From positions 6,430,001-6,494,000 of the forward strand of contig NZ_CP064689.1 of the NCBI RefSeq assembly GCF_023100945.1: DNA of 64,000 bases, in the 5' to 3' direction. Made by a program: the position numbers and the translations under genes. The DNA comes from Bradyrhizobium sp. 200. Its GTDB lineage: Bacteria; Pseudomonadota; Alphaproteobacteria; Rhizobiales; Xanthobacteraceae. The notes beneath the pieces are model-generated. The model was not told where the DNA came from and did no database searches. It worked only from the letters and a program-made list of their open reading frames with translations. This document shows, piece after piece, positions 1-9,045 of the stretch (position 1 is the stretch's first letter; every line of letters begins with the position of its first letter).

Positions 1-181
1 TGGCGCCGAGTTCGCGCATCTCGGCTCGCTTCATCCCGCGTTCCAGTCCCGCGCGCCTCCTGTCTCCTGACCTCGATTGATTGATGCACTCCCCAAAGGG
101 ATCGCCGCACCACGCGGCCGATCCGCCGAGGGAAAAATCGGAATCGATCCGTCGCACACCGGCGGAATCAGGATCGGGACA

Positions 182-2572
182 ATGACATCTAGGAAGAAAC
201 GAGCGTTCCATTTCGGTGGAGCAAGCTGGCTATTGCTATGCGCGACGGCTGACGGGGCGCTGGCCCAGGCCACACCACCGGCATCGACGCAACTGCCTGA
301 AATCACCGTGACGGCGCCAAGCCCGATCGTGCGACGCAGGACAGTCGTTCCCTCGCAGACGCCGGTGCGCGTCGCCCGCACCGTGCCCGGCCGCACCAGG
401 GAGCGCGCGCCGCAGCCGCCACAACCGGCGCCGGCTGCTCCCGCGCCTCAACAGGGCGTGCTGCCGATCGTGACCGATCAATTCGCGACGGTTACGGTGG
501 TGCCCAACGAAGAGATCCGCCGCCAAGGCACCGCCCAGCTTGGCGATCTCCTGTTCTCGAAGCCCGGCATTACCGGCTCAACCTTCGCGCCCGGTGCCGC
601 GAGCCGACCGATCATCCGGGGCCTCGACGTCAATCGCGTCGGCATCCTCGAGAACGGCACCAACGCTGGCGGTGCGTCCGATCTCGGCGAAGACCATTTC
701 GTGCCAGTCGATCCACTGGCGACAAACCAGGTGGAAGTCATCCGTGGTCCGGCGGCGATGCGCTACGGATCGACGTCGATCGGCGGCGTCGTCAGCGCGA
801 CCAACAATCGCATCCCGGACGCCTTGCCTTCATGCGCGGCCGCACCGTTCCAGACCTACGGGCTGCCGGCGAAGGCGCCGCTTGCAAACGTGGGGTCACC
901 TTCCTGCGTCACGGTCGAAACCCGAACGGCCGTCAGTTCCGTCGACCGCGGTGTCGATGGCGGCATCCTGATCGATGCCGGCGGTGGCAATTTCGCTGTT
1001 CATGCCGACGCCTATGGCCGCAAGGCCAGCGATTACAGCATTCCGAGCTATCCGTATTTGTTCGACCAGACCCGTCCGGTCAACGGCCGGCAGCCGAATT
1101 CGGCGATGCAGGCGGCTGGTGCATCGATTGGCGGCTCCTACATCTTCCACGGCGGATTTATCGGCGCGGCGATCACGCAGAACGACACGCTTTATCGCAT
1201 TCCCGGCATCGACGGCGCCGATCACCAGACCCGCATCGACGCACGTCAGACCAAATTCACGGCTAAAGGCGAATACCGGCCCGACGCAGCGGCGATCGAT
1301 GCCGTCAGATTCTGGGCGGGCGCGACCAACTACAAGCACGACGAGATCGGACTGGCCGATCCCGTCGACCTCTCTTCCCTCGGCGTGCGGCAGACCTTCA
1401 CCAACAAGGAGCAGGAAGGACGCGTGGAGGTGCAGATGGCGCCGTTCAACGCGCGCTTTGCCGCGGTCACGACCGCCTTCGGTCTGCAGGCCGGGCACCA
1501 GGAACTGACAGCGCCAAGCCCGGACGATCCAACCAGCCCGCTCAACGGGTTGTGGGATCCGAACAAGAACAACCGGGTGGCTGGCTATGTCTTCAACGAA
1601 CTCAAATTCAGCGAGACCACCAAGGCGCAGATCGCCGGCCGTATCGAACATGTCAGTCTCAGCGGAACCACGCCGGCATTCATACCTGAAGTGTTCGACC
1701 TCAACGTCGACCCTGCCGCCATTGGTCCTGCCACACCGCGCAACCTGAACTTCACGCCGAAAAGTGCGAGCGTCGGTCTGCTCCAGGATTTGCCGTGGGG
1801 TCTTGTCGCGAGTATTACCGCCCAATACGTCGAACGCGCGCCCAAACCGGCCGAGCTGTTTTCGCGCGGCGCGCACGATGCGACCGCCACGTTCGATATC
1901 GGCAATCCCAATCTCGGCATCGAAACCGCCAAATCGATCGAGATCGGATTACGACGCGCGACCGGACCATTGAGGTTCGAAGCAACTGCTTACTACACCA
2001 AGTTCAATGGCTTCATTTTCCGTCGTCTCACCGGCAACACATGCGAGGATGTCGCTTGCGTCGGTCCTGCGGATCCGGCTTCTCCCCTTGAACTGAACCA
2101 GGCGATCTATTCGCAGCGCGACGCCACCTTCCGCGGCGGCGAGTTCCAGAGCCAGTTGGACGTCGGGCCGCTCAACGGCGGCATCTGGGGTGTCGAGAGC
2201 CAGTTCGATGTGGTGCGCGCGACCTTCAGCGACGGCACCAATGTTCCGCGAATTCCGCCGGTGCGAGTCGGCGGCGGTCTGTTCTGGCGCGACGCCAATT
2301 GGCTGACACGGATCAACCTGCTGCACGCCTTCGCTCAGAACGATATCGCCCCGATCGGCGAGACGCCGACCGCAGGCTATAACCTGTTGAAGGCGGAGGT
2401 CAGCTACCGGACCAAGCTCGATCCTTCCTGGTTCGGCGCGCGCGAAATGCTCGTCGGGCTCGTCGGCAACAATCTCTTGAACGAGAACATCCGCAACTCC
2501 GTTTCCTTCAACAAGGACCAAGTGCTGCTGCCGGGCATCGGCGTGCGGGCGTTTGCCAATCTGAAGTTCTAG
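182..2572 (+). CDS. TonB-dependent outer-membrane receptor, ZnuD-like
   Basis: Outer-membrane beta-barrel receptor that imports a ligand with TonB energy. ATG 182 is preferred over the in-frame ATG at 77 because it gives a normal signal peptide: a basic N-terminus (SRKKR), a hydrophobic run, and cleavage after ALAQ near residue 29. A Pro-rich linker follows, then a plug at about residues 95-230 with RPIIRGLDVNRVGILENG, DHFVPVDP and EVIRGPAAMRYGS. The rest is barrel and ends in LKF, with the terminal Phe usual for outer-membrane proteins. The 796-residue length fits the family. The plug motifs resemble ZnuD-type zinc receptors, so zinc or another metal is the best guess. That is inference from motifs. 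No Zur or Fur box was recognised upstream. Confidence 0.9.
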   Translation: MTSRKKRAFHFGGASWLLLCATADGALAQATPPASTQLPEITVTAPSPIVRRRTVVPSQTPVRVARTVPGRTRERAPQPPQPAPAAPAPQQGVLPIVTDQFATVTVVPNEEIRRQGTAQLGDLLFSKPGITGSTFAPGAASRPIIRGLDVNRVGILENGTNAGGASDLGEDHFVPVDPLATNQVEVIRGPAAMRYGSTSIGGVVSATNNRIPDALPSCAAAPFQTYGLPAKAPLANVGSPSCVTVETRTAVSSVDRGVDGGILIDAGGGNFAVHADAYGRKASDYSIPSYPYLFDQTRPVNGRQPNSAMQAAGASIGGSYIFHGGFIGAAITQNDTLYRIPGIDGADHQTRIDARQTKFTAKGEYRPDAAAIDAVRFWAGATNYKHDEIGLADPVDLSSLGVRQTFTNKEQEGRVEVQMAPFNARFAAVTTAFGLQAGHQELTAPSPDDPTSPLNGLWDPNKNNRVAGYVFNELKFSETTKAQIAGRIEHVSLSGTTPAFIPEVFDLNVDPAAIGPATPRNLNFTPKSASVGLLQDLPWGLVASITAQYVERAPKPAELFSRGAHDATATFDIGNPNLGIETAKSIEIGLRRATGPLRFEATAYYTKFNGFIFRRLTGNTCEDVACVGPADPASPLELNQAIYSQRDATFRGGEFQSQLDVGPLNGGIWGVESQFDVVRATFSDGTNVPRIPPVRVGGGLFWRDANWLTRINLLHAFAQNDIAPIGETPTAGYNLLKAEVSYRTKLDPSWFGAREMLVGLVGNNLLNENIRNSVSFNKDQVLLPGIGVRAFANLKF

Positions 2573-2684
2573 AACATTCGCTGATGGGTGGCGTTAGCCG
2601 GTCGTACCGGCTAACGTCTGCATGACGGCGACTATCAAGGTCGACCTCCGTCATGTGTCTCGCACAGCGGATGAACAAGGATTG

Positions 2685-4478
2685 ATGCCGGCGCCGATCA
2701 ATATCCACGTCTACAGCGACGCTCTCGTCTTGCTCGGCACCGCGGGCGTGGTCATTCCCCTGGTACGGCGGTTCGGATTCAGTCCCGTTCTCGGTTACCT
2801 CGGAGCCGGCGCGATCCTGGGCCCTCTCGGACTGGGATCGTTCATCGGAAGCTTCCCATTTCTCTATTGGTTGACCGTCGTCGACGCCAAGAACGTCTCC
2901 GGCTTTGCCGACCTTGGCATCGTGTTCCTGCTGTTTCTGATCGGCATGGAACTATCGTATGAGCGGCTAAAGTCCATGCGCCGCCTGATCTTCGGGCTCG
3001 GCGGCTTGCAGATCGTGTTGTCGACCGCCGTGATCGGCAGCATCGCTGCGCTGGCAGGCAGCACGCCACCGGTGGCGATTATTCTCGGTGCGTGCCTCGC
3101 CTTGTCCTCGACAGCCATCGTCATCGAAGTACTTTCCCGGCAGGGACGATTGAACACCAGTGCGGGCCGCGCCAGCTTCGCAACCTTGCTGGCGCAGGAT
3201 CTGGCGGTGGCTCCGCTCCTGCTTTTCATCGCCATCTTCGGCACCGGCGAGGCCGGGTCGGTTGTCGCGACGCTCATCCTGGCGCTGACGAACGCCGCGC
3301 TCGTGCTCGGGGTGATCGTCATTGTAGGTCGCATCGTCATGCGCCCCCTCTTCCGTCTGGTCGCATCAGCCGGCATGAACGAATTGTTCGTGGCCACGAC
3401 GCTGTTCGTGATCGTCGCCGCCGGGGTGGCTGCCGCCGTGGCAGGCTTTTCGATGGCACTTGGCGCCTTCGTCGCGGGTTTGCTGCTCGCCGAGACCGAA
3501 TTCCGCAAGGCGATCGAAACCGCCATCGATCCTTTCAAGGGCCTCTTGCTCGGCCTGTTCTTTTTTACGGTCGGCATGAACATCGATTTCCGCGAGCTTG
3601 CCCGCGATCCCGTTTGGTTGATCGGGGCCGCCCTCGGGCTCATTGCCATCAAGTCCGTCATCCTCATCGGCCTCGCCCGGCTGTTTCGCCTTTCCTGGCG
3701 AGCTTCCATCGAGGTGGGCCTCCTGCTCGGCCCCGGCGGCGAGTTCGCTTTTGTCGCCATCGGCATGGCGACGACGCTTGGTCTGATCGATGCCAAAGTG
3801 TCGAGCTTCACGGTAGCTTTGACATCGCTGACCATGGTGCTCATTCCGGCGCTGTCCCATGTCGCGCGGCGACTGGCGCCGATGGTGCGCGAAGACAAGC
3901 CGCTCGACCCCGAACTTGCCGTTGCGCCAAGCGGGGGCAGCGGCCACGCCATTGTCGTCGGACACGGCCGTGTCGGACAGGTCGTCTGCGCGATGCTGGA
4001 TCGGCACCAGTTCAAATATGTTGCCGTCGACAATGACGCCGCGGCCGTGCCGGAGCAACGCAGGCAAGGACGCACCGTCTATTACGGTGACGCGACAAAT
4101 CCCGAGTTCTTGAAGAGTTGCGGCCTCATGGAGGCCGCAGCGGTGATCGTCACGATCGGCGAAGCCAAGGGGATTGACGAAATTGTCGCACAGGTCCGCG
4201 CGCTCAGGGAAGAGATGCCGGTGGTGTCGCGCGCACGCGACGCGGAGCATGCGCGGCATCTTTACCAGATCGGCGTTACCGACGCCGTGCCCGAGACCAT
4301 TGAAGCGAGCTTGTTGCTGTCAGAAGCGGCCCTGATCGGCCTCGGCGTGGCAATGGGGCTGGTCGTCGCCTCCATCCACGAAAAGCGCGAGGAGTTCCGG
4401 CACGAATTGCAGCAGGCGGCAGGAGGTACCCGGCCCGCCGAAGAGACGACCGGCGTCAGAAGGAAACCGTCTCCCTGA
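2685..4478 (+). CDS. CPA2-family cation/proton antiporter with TrkA-N (RCK) domain
   Basis: Inner-membrane monovalent cation:proton antiporter of the KefB/RosB type. About 12 hydrophobic segments fill residues 5-400, followed by a cytosolic RCK/TrkA-N Rossmann domain beginning near residue 425 with the nucleotide-binding glycines GHGRVG and an acidic residue in VAVDND. The protein has no separate TrkA-C domain, only a short charged tail. ATG 2685 is chosen because AAGGA precedes it and the membrane domain starts at once. An in-frame ATG at 2622 would add 21 polar residues. It stands alone, 110 bases after the TonB receptor. Potassium or sodium exchange is known for the family. The ion here is not determined. 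Confidence 0.9.
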   Translation: MPAPINIHVYSDALVLLGTAGVVIPLVRRFGFSPVLGYLGAGAILGPLGLGSFIGSFPFLYWLTVVDAKNVSGFADLGIVFLLFLIGMELSYERLKSMRRLIFGLGGLQIVLSTAVIGSIAALAGSTPPVAIILGACLALSSTAIVIEVLSRQGRLNTSAGRASFATLLAQDLAVAPLLLFIAIFGTGEAGSVVATLILALTNAALVLGVIVIVGRIVMRPLFRLVASAGMNELFVATTLFVIVAAGVAAAVAGFSMALGAFVAGLLLAETEFRKAIETAIDPFKGLLLGLFFFTVGMNIDFRELARDPVWLIGAALGLIAIKSVILIGLARLFRLSWRASIEVGLLLGPGGEFAFVAIGMATTLGLIDAKVSSFTVALTSLTMVLIPALSHVARRLAPMVREDKPLDPELAVAPSGGSGHAIVVGHGRVGQVVCAMLDRHQFKYVAVDNDAAAVPEQRRQGRTVYYGDATNPEFLKSCGLMEAAAVIVTIGEAKGIDEIVAQVRALREEMPVVSRARDAEHARHLYQIGVTDAVPETIEASLLLSEAALIGLGVAMGLVVASIHEKREEFRHELQQAAGGTRPAEETTGVRRKPSP

Positions 4479-4520
4479 CCTGACAACGAGGCCGAACGGA
4501 CCTGCCGCTCCAGAATGACG

Positions 4521-5033
4521 CTACCGCGCCTTGCTCCAGTCCGGCCGGATATCGCCGGAGACACCGTCGAAGGCGCCCTCGACCAGCTCCGCTACCAGGA
4601 GGCGGCTGTAGTCGACAGGACCCGGCATGATCGCCCGCCCCTTCGGTATGACCTTGAAGCCGACGCGGCCGTAATAAGGTTCGTCGCCGACCAGAACGAC
4701 CAGGCGATGGCCCTTGGCCTTGGCGTCCTGCAGCGAGCGATCGAGCAGCATGCGCCCGACGCCGCGCTTTCGGAACGGCGGCTCGACCGTCAACGGCCCG
4801 AGCATCAGCGCCGGCGTGTCGCCGATGCAGATCGGCAATTGCCGTACGGAGCCGACCAGCAATGTGCCGATCCGCGCCGTGAACGAGAGGTCGAGCAGGT
4901 GATCGACATGCTCACGCAGGCGGTAGGCGCTCAGCACGAAACGGCCGGGACCGAATGTGCGCTCGAGCAGGCGTTCGATCGCCTGCGCGTCCTTTGGTGT
5001 TTCGGCCAGGATGGTGACGTCAAGTTCGCTCAT
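4521..5033 (-). CDS. GNAT-family N-acetyltransferase
   Basis: Predicted acetyl-CoA-dependent N-acetyltransferase of 170 residues. It carries the GNAT acetyl-CoA loop in LTVEPPFRKRGVGRML (R-x-x-G-x-G/A pattern), followed by a helix and the LVVLVGDEPYYGRVGF stretch common in the YhbS-like branch. The start at 5033 (MSELDVTI) is preferred to the ATG at 5105, which would add a basic, unconserved-looking leader. It lies downstream of the glycosyltransferase gene on the same strand and may be cotranscribed (gap of about 70 bases). The substrate cannot be read from the sequence. Confidence 0.85.
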   Translation of the reverse strand: MSELDVTILAETPKDAQAIERLLERTFGPGRFVLSAYRLREHVDHLLDLSFTARIGTLLVGSVRQLPICIGDTPALMLGPLTVEPPFRKRGVGRMLLDRSLQDAKAKGHRLVVLVGDEPYYGRVGFKVIPKGRAIMPGPVDYSRLLVAELVEGAFDGVSGDIRPDWSKAR

Positions 5034-5101
5034 GATGGGGCGCGGGATAGCATCTGGCGGCGGCGCGGTCCATCGCCGGAAGCAGCAATCCCTGTATTGC
5101 C

Positions 5102-6037
5102 TCAATCCTTGCTGATGGCGGGCTGGGACAAATAGGCCAAAAGCTTCATTTCGCGCCGGCCGCGCGTCACCGTATCCAGTACCAGCCCCGATGTGACCGA
5201 GAGCACCGCCACGATCATCAGGCCCATCGACAGCACCGCTGTCGGTAGCCGCGGAACGAGCCCTTCCTCGAGATAGGTGATGATCACGGGGATCGCGAGC
5301 CCGATCGAGACCAGCATCAGGAAGACGCCGATGACCGTGAAGAACCGCAGCGGCTTTTCCGACCGGTACAGCTTCAGGATGGTGCCGAGAATCCGGAAAC
5401 CGTCGCGCCAGGTGTTCAGCTTGCTGAACGATCCTTCGGGGCGGGCATAATAAGGCGTCTCGATTTCCACCACCGGCAGCGCCAGTTCGAGCGCGTGCAC
5501 GCTGAGCTCGGTTTCGATCTCGAAACCGTCTGACAGCACCGGAAAGGATTTGACAAAGCGGCGCGAGAACACGCGGTAGCCGGAAAGGATATCCTTGAAC
5601 GCCTGCCCGAACACCGTGGAAAGGAAGCTCGTCAGCATCCAGTTGCCGGTGCGATGGCCGGGCCGGTAGGCGGTGACCGACTGGTCGACGCGAAAGCCCA
5701 CCACCATGTCGAGATGGTCGTTGACCAGCGCATCGATCATGCGCGGCGCGCTCGGCGCGTCATAGGTCGCGTCGCCGTCGACCAGTACATAGACGTCGGC
5801 ATCGACATCGGCGAACATGCGCCGCACCACATGGCCCTTGCCCTGGCGGCGCTCGCTGCGCACGATGGCGCCGGCCGCGCGCGCCACCTCGATGGTGCGA
5901 TCTCCGGAATTATTGTCGTAGACGAAAATCTCAGCCGTCGGCAGCGCCTTGCGGAAGTCGGAGACCACGGTGGCGACCGCGGCTTCCTCATTGAAGCACG
6001 GCACCAGAACGGCAATCCGCAGCGCCGGCATCGTCAT
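5102..6037 (-). CDS. GT2-family glycosyltransferase with C-terminal membrane segments
   Basis: Polyprenyl-phosphate-glycosyltransferase-like enzyme of 311 residues. The N-terminal GT-A domain starts with IAVLVPCFNEE, then FVYDNNSGD (nucleotide-sugar binding) and VLVDGDATYD (the DxD metal site). Two hydrophobic helices at about residues 230-300 (FFTVIGVFLMLVSIGLAIPV, then the VLSMGLMIVAVLSVTSGLVL run) would anchor it in the inner membrane, as in DpmA/ArnC-like transferases. It transfers a sugar from a nucleotide donor, probably to a lipid carrier; this is inferred from the fold. It follows a decayed membrane-protein gene by only 15 bases, and such proteins are often its partners. Confidence 0.88.
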   Translation of the reverse strand: MTMPALRIAVLVPCFNEEAAVATVVSDFRKALPTAEIFVYDNNSGDRTIEVARAAGAIVRSERRQGKGHVVRRMFADVDADVYVLVDGDATYDAPSAPRMIDALVNDHLDMVVGFRVDQSVTAYRPGHRTGNWMLTSFLSTVFGQAFKDILSGYRVFSRRFVKSFPVLSDGFEIETELSVHALELALPVVEIETPYYARPEGSFSKLNTWRDGFRILGTILKLYRSEKPLRFFTVIGVFLMLVSIGLAIPVIITYLEEGLVPRLPTAVLSMGLMIVAVLSVTSGLVLDTVTRGRREMKLLAYLSQPAISKD

Positions 6038-6052
6038 CGCACGCTCACCGAA

Positions 6053-6560
6053 TTAAGTCCGTCCATGGCGCGTCATACCGCAATCAGGCGTTGCCGGTTG
6101 AGGGAAGGCCGCACTGTCCGCGGCCCGTTCGCCGCGCAGATCGAGCGTTGCGAACAGCAAAGTCCAGAGTGAGAGCATGTCGATCGGAATGATATAATAT
6201 GGCGTAAATATCGGATGGGTCGTGAAGAAAATCAGGCTTACCGCGAGGTTTAGGGCGACCAGGAGGGTGACCTGCCGGGCACGGCCCCAATCAAAGCGCC
6301 AGAGCAAGGCGGACCAGGCGACCGATATCGCCAGCAAGGTGAATTGAACGTCAACGAGATAGCTTAACAGTACGGCCGGATTCAGCTCGGGCGACGCGAC
6401 GTCGACGCCGCCATAGGTGGTTGAGAACGGACTACCCGCGTTGATCGCATTCGCGATCAATGTCGGCGTCATCCCGATCAGGAAAGCGATGCCGCCAGCG
6501 CGCACACGATCATGGTCGGCGCCCCGCCCTAGATCCTGCGCTGAAGGATTGCTGGCATGG
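6053..6560 (-). pseudogene. C-terminal remnant of a multi-spanning membrane protein
   Basis: An open frame reads as membrane protein from about 6480 down to the stop at 6053 (FLIGMTPTLIANAINAGSPF, then NPAVLLSYLVDVQFTLLAIS, VTLLVALNLAVSLIFFTTH, PYYIIPIDMLSLWTLLFATL), with about four hydrophobic segments. It has no own start or upstream half. Further upstream, membrane-like coding continues only in another frame (APTMIVCALAASLS), which points to a frameshift, and the frame then runs antisense-free into the NUDIX gene out of register. I read this as the last 140-170 residues of a larger, lost protein, perhaps a GT39-like glycosyltransferase or another envelope membrane protein. The family assignment is a guess. 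Confidence 0.6.
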
Positions 6561-6567
6561 GCGATGA

Positions 6568-7056
6568 CTAGCGCCAGGTCGCCACTGGAGCGACGCCATC
6601 GAGAACTTCCGCAATCCGCAGCCGCGTCCCCCTCGTCGTCTCCGCCGGCAGCGCCCCCGCCGCGTAAAACCCGCACTCCACAATCTCGCGATTGGGCTCC
6701 GGCAGACGATCCTGCCGGAAGTGCCTCACAATATAAACAGCGACGTGGTCGCGGGGGGAGACGTGGCTGTTGAAAAACAGGCCGTGTAGCGCCGGCTCGC
6801 CGGTCAGCTCGATCCGCCCCTCCTCTACCAGCTCCCGCCGCAGCGCTTCGAGAAAGGTTTCGCCGACCTCGACCCCGCCGCCCGGCAGGTGCCAGCCCGC
6901 GACATAGCTGTGCCTGACCAGAAACACCCTGCCGTCGCCATCGATCACGACGCCGCGGACCCCGAGCGTCATGCCGCGGGCCATCCGCCAATAGAGGTGG
7001 AAGGCCCGCCGCAGTTGCGGTTCAAGACGTTTTCGCAAGCGCTGCAGCGTCGTCAC
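6568..7056 (-). CDS. NUDIX hydrolase
   Basis: Predicted pyrophosphohydrolase acting on nucleoside-diphosphate-linked compounds, 162 residues. The NUDIX box is complete: GGGVEVGETFLEALRRELVE followed by EG, matching G-x5-E-x7-R-E-x2-E-E-x-G. It is preceded by the beta strand VFLVRHSYVAGWHLPGG. An N-terminal stretch of about 30 residues (RLRKRLEPQLRRAFHLYWRM) is basic and helical. The start codon is GTG at 7056. It is divergent from the metallophosphoesterase across about 95 bases and lies upstream of the decayed membrane-protein tail. The substrate is unknown. Confidence 0.88.
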   Translation of the reverse strand: MTTLQRLRKRLEPQLRRAFHLYWRMARGMTLGVRGVVIDGDGRVFLVRHSYVAGWHLPGGGVEVGETFLEALRRELVEEGRIELTGEPALHGLFFNSHVSPRDHVAVYIVRHFRQDRLPEPNREIVECGFYAAGALPAETTRGTRLRIAEVLDGVAPVATWR

Positions 7057-7151
7057 GCAAACCTCGGATGGACAGCTATCACGTTTGATCCTTATATCGC
7101 CGACATGATCGTGCGACGGCTCTATATCACAGGGAATGCGGCGGAGCGCGA

Positions 7152-8042
7152 ATGACCGATACCTTCACGCTGGCGCATCTGTCCGATCCGCATCTGCCGC
7201 CGCTGCCCGCGGCGCGGCTTCGCGATCTCGCGGGCAAGCGTGCGCTCGGCTATCTCAACTGGACCCGCAACCGCCACAAATATCACCGCCGCGAGGTGCT
7301 GGACGCGCTGGTCGCCGATATGCAGGCGCAGCGGCCGGACCACATCGCGGTGACCGGCGATCTCGTCAACCTGGCCTTGGAGGCCGAATTCACTCCGGCC
7401 CAGGCTTGGCTCGAAAGCGTCGGCACGCCGCAACAGGTCACGGTCATTCCCGGCAATCACGACGCCTATGTACGGGCGACGCGGCATCGCTTCACCGGCA
7501 CGTTCGAGCAATATCTGCGCGGCGATGCTGTAGCCGACGGCACGCCGTTTCCGTTCGTGCGCCGGCGCGGGCCGCTGGCGCTGATCGGGGTCTCCTCGGC
7601 GGTGCCGACGCTGCCGCTGATGGCCACCGGCCGGCTTGGCCGCGCGCAGCTCGATGCGCTCGACCGCCATCTGGCGCAGATGTCCGCCGATGAGGCGTTC
7701 CGGGTGCTGCTGGTTCATCATCCTCTGCAATCGAGTTCGCGGATGAAGCGGCTCACCGATTCGAAGGCGCTCCGCGCCGTGCTGAAGCGGCGCGGCGTGG
7801 AACTCGTCCTGCACGGCCACGACCACGTCCATTCGACGATGTGGCTCGAAGGCGCCGACCACGAGATCCCCGCGGTCGGCGTGCCGTCGGCCTCGGCGCT
7901 GGCGCACCGGCATTATCCGGCGGCGGCGTATAACCTGTTTTCGATCGCGCGCGACGGCAAAAATTGGCGCTGCGTGCAGACCGTGCGCGCCATCGACGCC
8001 GACTTCCACGTCAAGCAGATCAAGCAGGCGACGCTGCTCTAG
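7152..8042 (+). CDS. Metallophosphoesterase, cyclic-nucleotide phosphodiesterase-like
   Basis: Calcineurin-like phosphoesterase of 296 residues. All dimetal motifs are present in order: LSDPH near residue 10, VTGDLVN near 70, PGNHD near 100, LLVHHP near 190 and LHGHDH near 220. This motif set and length fit the Icc/CpdA-like group that hydrolyses cyclic nucleotides or other phosphodiesters. The precise substrate is inferred only at class level. GGAG lies 7 bases before ATG 7152. Its stop overlaps the stop of the convergent hypothetical gene by 4 bases. Confidence 0.88.
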   Translation: MTDTFTLAHLSDPHLPPLPAARLRDLAGKRALGYLNWTRNRHKYHRREVLDALVADMQAQRPDHIAVTGDLVNLALEAEFTPAQAWLESVGTPQQVTVIPGNHDAYVRATRHRFTGTFEQYLRGDAVADGTPFPFVRRRGPLALIGVSSAVPTLPLMATGRLGRAQLDALDRHLAQMSADEAFRVLLVHHPLQSSSRMKRLTDSKALRAVLKRRGVELVLHGHDHVHSTMWLEGADHEIPAVGVPSASALAHRHYPAAAYNLFSIARDGKNWRCVQTVRAIDADFHVKQIKQATLL

Positions 8043-8593
8043 AAGTTTTTCAGGCTCGCATACAGCGCCAATCCGAACAGCGCGACCGCGCCGAGCAGGA
8101 AGCCGAGCACGAACATGCCGAAGCCGCGGCGGCGCGGCTTTTTCTCCACGACCGGCTCGGCCGCCTTCGTTACCATCATCGCATGCTCGCGCTCGATCAT
8201 GCGGCGCGCGACATAACCGGTGACGGCATCGACGATGACAGGCACGTCATGCGACTCGGCGATCACGATGCGGCCGAAGCGCGTATCCTGCACGAAGCGA
8301 TAGATGCGCTTGTCGCGCCCCATCACCACATGCGCCACCACGTCGATCCACAGCCGCGGCGTCTCGCCCTGGCTGACGCCGCGATCGAACAGGTCGACCT
8401 GCTCGGGCACCTCGGCGAACAAGGGATCGAGCGCGTCGTTCAGGATCTCGAGCCGGGCGACCTCGGCATCGCGCAGCTCGACCACGACGCCGGTGCGGTC
8501 AGCGGCCTCGATGCGGGCTTGGCGGAGCGCGTCGCGCAGCCGTGTCGGTCGCAGGTCGCGGGCCTCGTTGCCGGTTTTTTGCGCGTCTGACAT
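8039..8593 (-). CDS. Conserved hypothetical protein with C-terminal membrane anchor
   Basis: Protein of 184 residues that I do not recognise by family. The first 150 residues look soluble and cytosolic, with charged helices and a beta-rich middle (PRLWIDVVAHVVMGRD, RFVQDTRFGRIVIAES). A basic linker KKPRRRG leads to one transmembrane helix, FVLGFLLGAVALFGLALYA, at the extreme C-terminus, so it is probably tail-anchored in the inner membrane. It is convergent with the metallophosphoesterase and alone on its strand. Confidence 0.75.
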   Translation of the reverse strand: MSDAQKTGNEARDLRPTRLRDALRQARIEAADRTGVVVELRDAEVARLEILNDALDPLFAEVPEQVDLFDRGVSQGETPRLWIDVVAHVVMGRDKRIYRFVQDTRFGRIVIAESHDVPVIVDAVTGYVARRMIEREHAMMVTKAAEPVVEKKPRRRGFGMFVLGFLLGAVALFGLALYASLKNF

Positions 8594-8755
8594 CGGTAGC
8601 CGCCTTTATCCTGAAGGGGTGGGCCCGGTTAACCTATCAGTAACTATGTTGCGCGCAATGGCTGTTTGTTTGCAATAGCTTAGCGGTCCACCGGGTTCTG
8701 AGTATGCGGCGAGAGCCCACTCCGGCCTCTCCCCTGTGCCCTGGAGAATACGGAA

Positions 8756-8787
8756 GCGGCCCCACCCGGTTTTCCGGATGGGGCCGC
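8756..8787 (-). terminator. GC-rich hairpin, probable terminator
   Basis: A 14-base stem with one mismatch (GCGGCCCCACCCGG against CCGGATGGGGCCGC) closes a TTTT loop. It lies 30 bases after the DUF4170 gene read on the minus strand. The T tract after it is weak, so termination is likely but not certain. Confidence 0.6.
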
Positions 8788-8816
8788 CTGTTCTTGGACG
8801 TTTCCTTAAGGTTTTA

Positions 8817-9026
8817 TCAGGCCGAGACGCGGGAGGGCTCCTCGACGATCGAAAAGCGCACGCCGGCCTTGTGGCGGTTCTCTTCCGAGACCGTGCGCCA
8901 AGCGTCCTCTGCCTCTTTGCGGGTCTTGAAGGGTCCCTGTACCTGGGCCGAGCCTTCCACGAGCTTGTGGAAGTTCATCGATCCGAACTCGCCGCCAATC
9001 ACCCAGAAATTGCTGCCTTTGGTCAT
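8817..9026 (-). CDS. DUF4170 domain-containing small protein
   Basis: Protein of 69 residues matching the alphaproteobacterial DUF4170 family: an aromatic-rich start NFWVIGGEFGSMNFHKL, then GPFKTRKEAEDAWRTVSEENRHKA and a short beta end FSIVEE. The layout of a beta strand, a spacer and an EAxxAW helix resembles SPOR-like or ACT-like small folds, but no function is established. It sits directly after isocitrate lyase on the same strand (gap of 19 bases) and may share its transcript. A strong hairpin follows. Confidence 0.85.
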   Translation of the reverse strand: MTKGSNFWVIGGEFGSMNFHKLVEGSAQVQGPFKTRKEAEDAWRTVSEENRHKAGVRFSIVEEPSRVSA

Positions 9027-9045
9027 TGTCAGTCTCCTTCCAGCG

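Noticed and set aside
896..1876. A 326-residue minus-strand frame
   Set aside because: Antisense to the TonB-dependent receptor and composed as expected for a shadow.
6568..6991. The upstream part of the 6053-6991 frame as a real N-terminus of the membrane protein
   Set aside because: That part is out of register with the NUDIX gene and is not membrane-like; only the part below about 6560 is supported, as a pseudogene.
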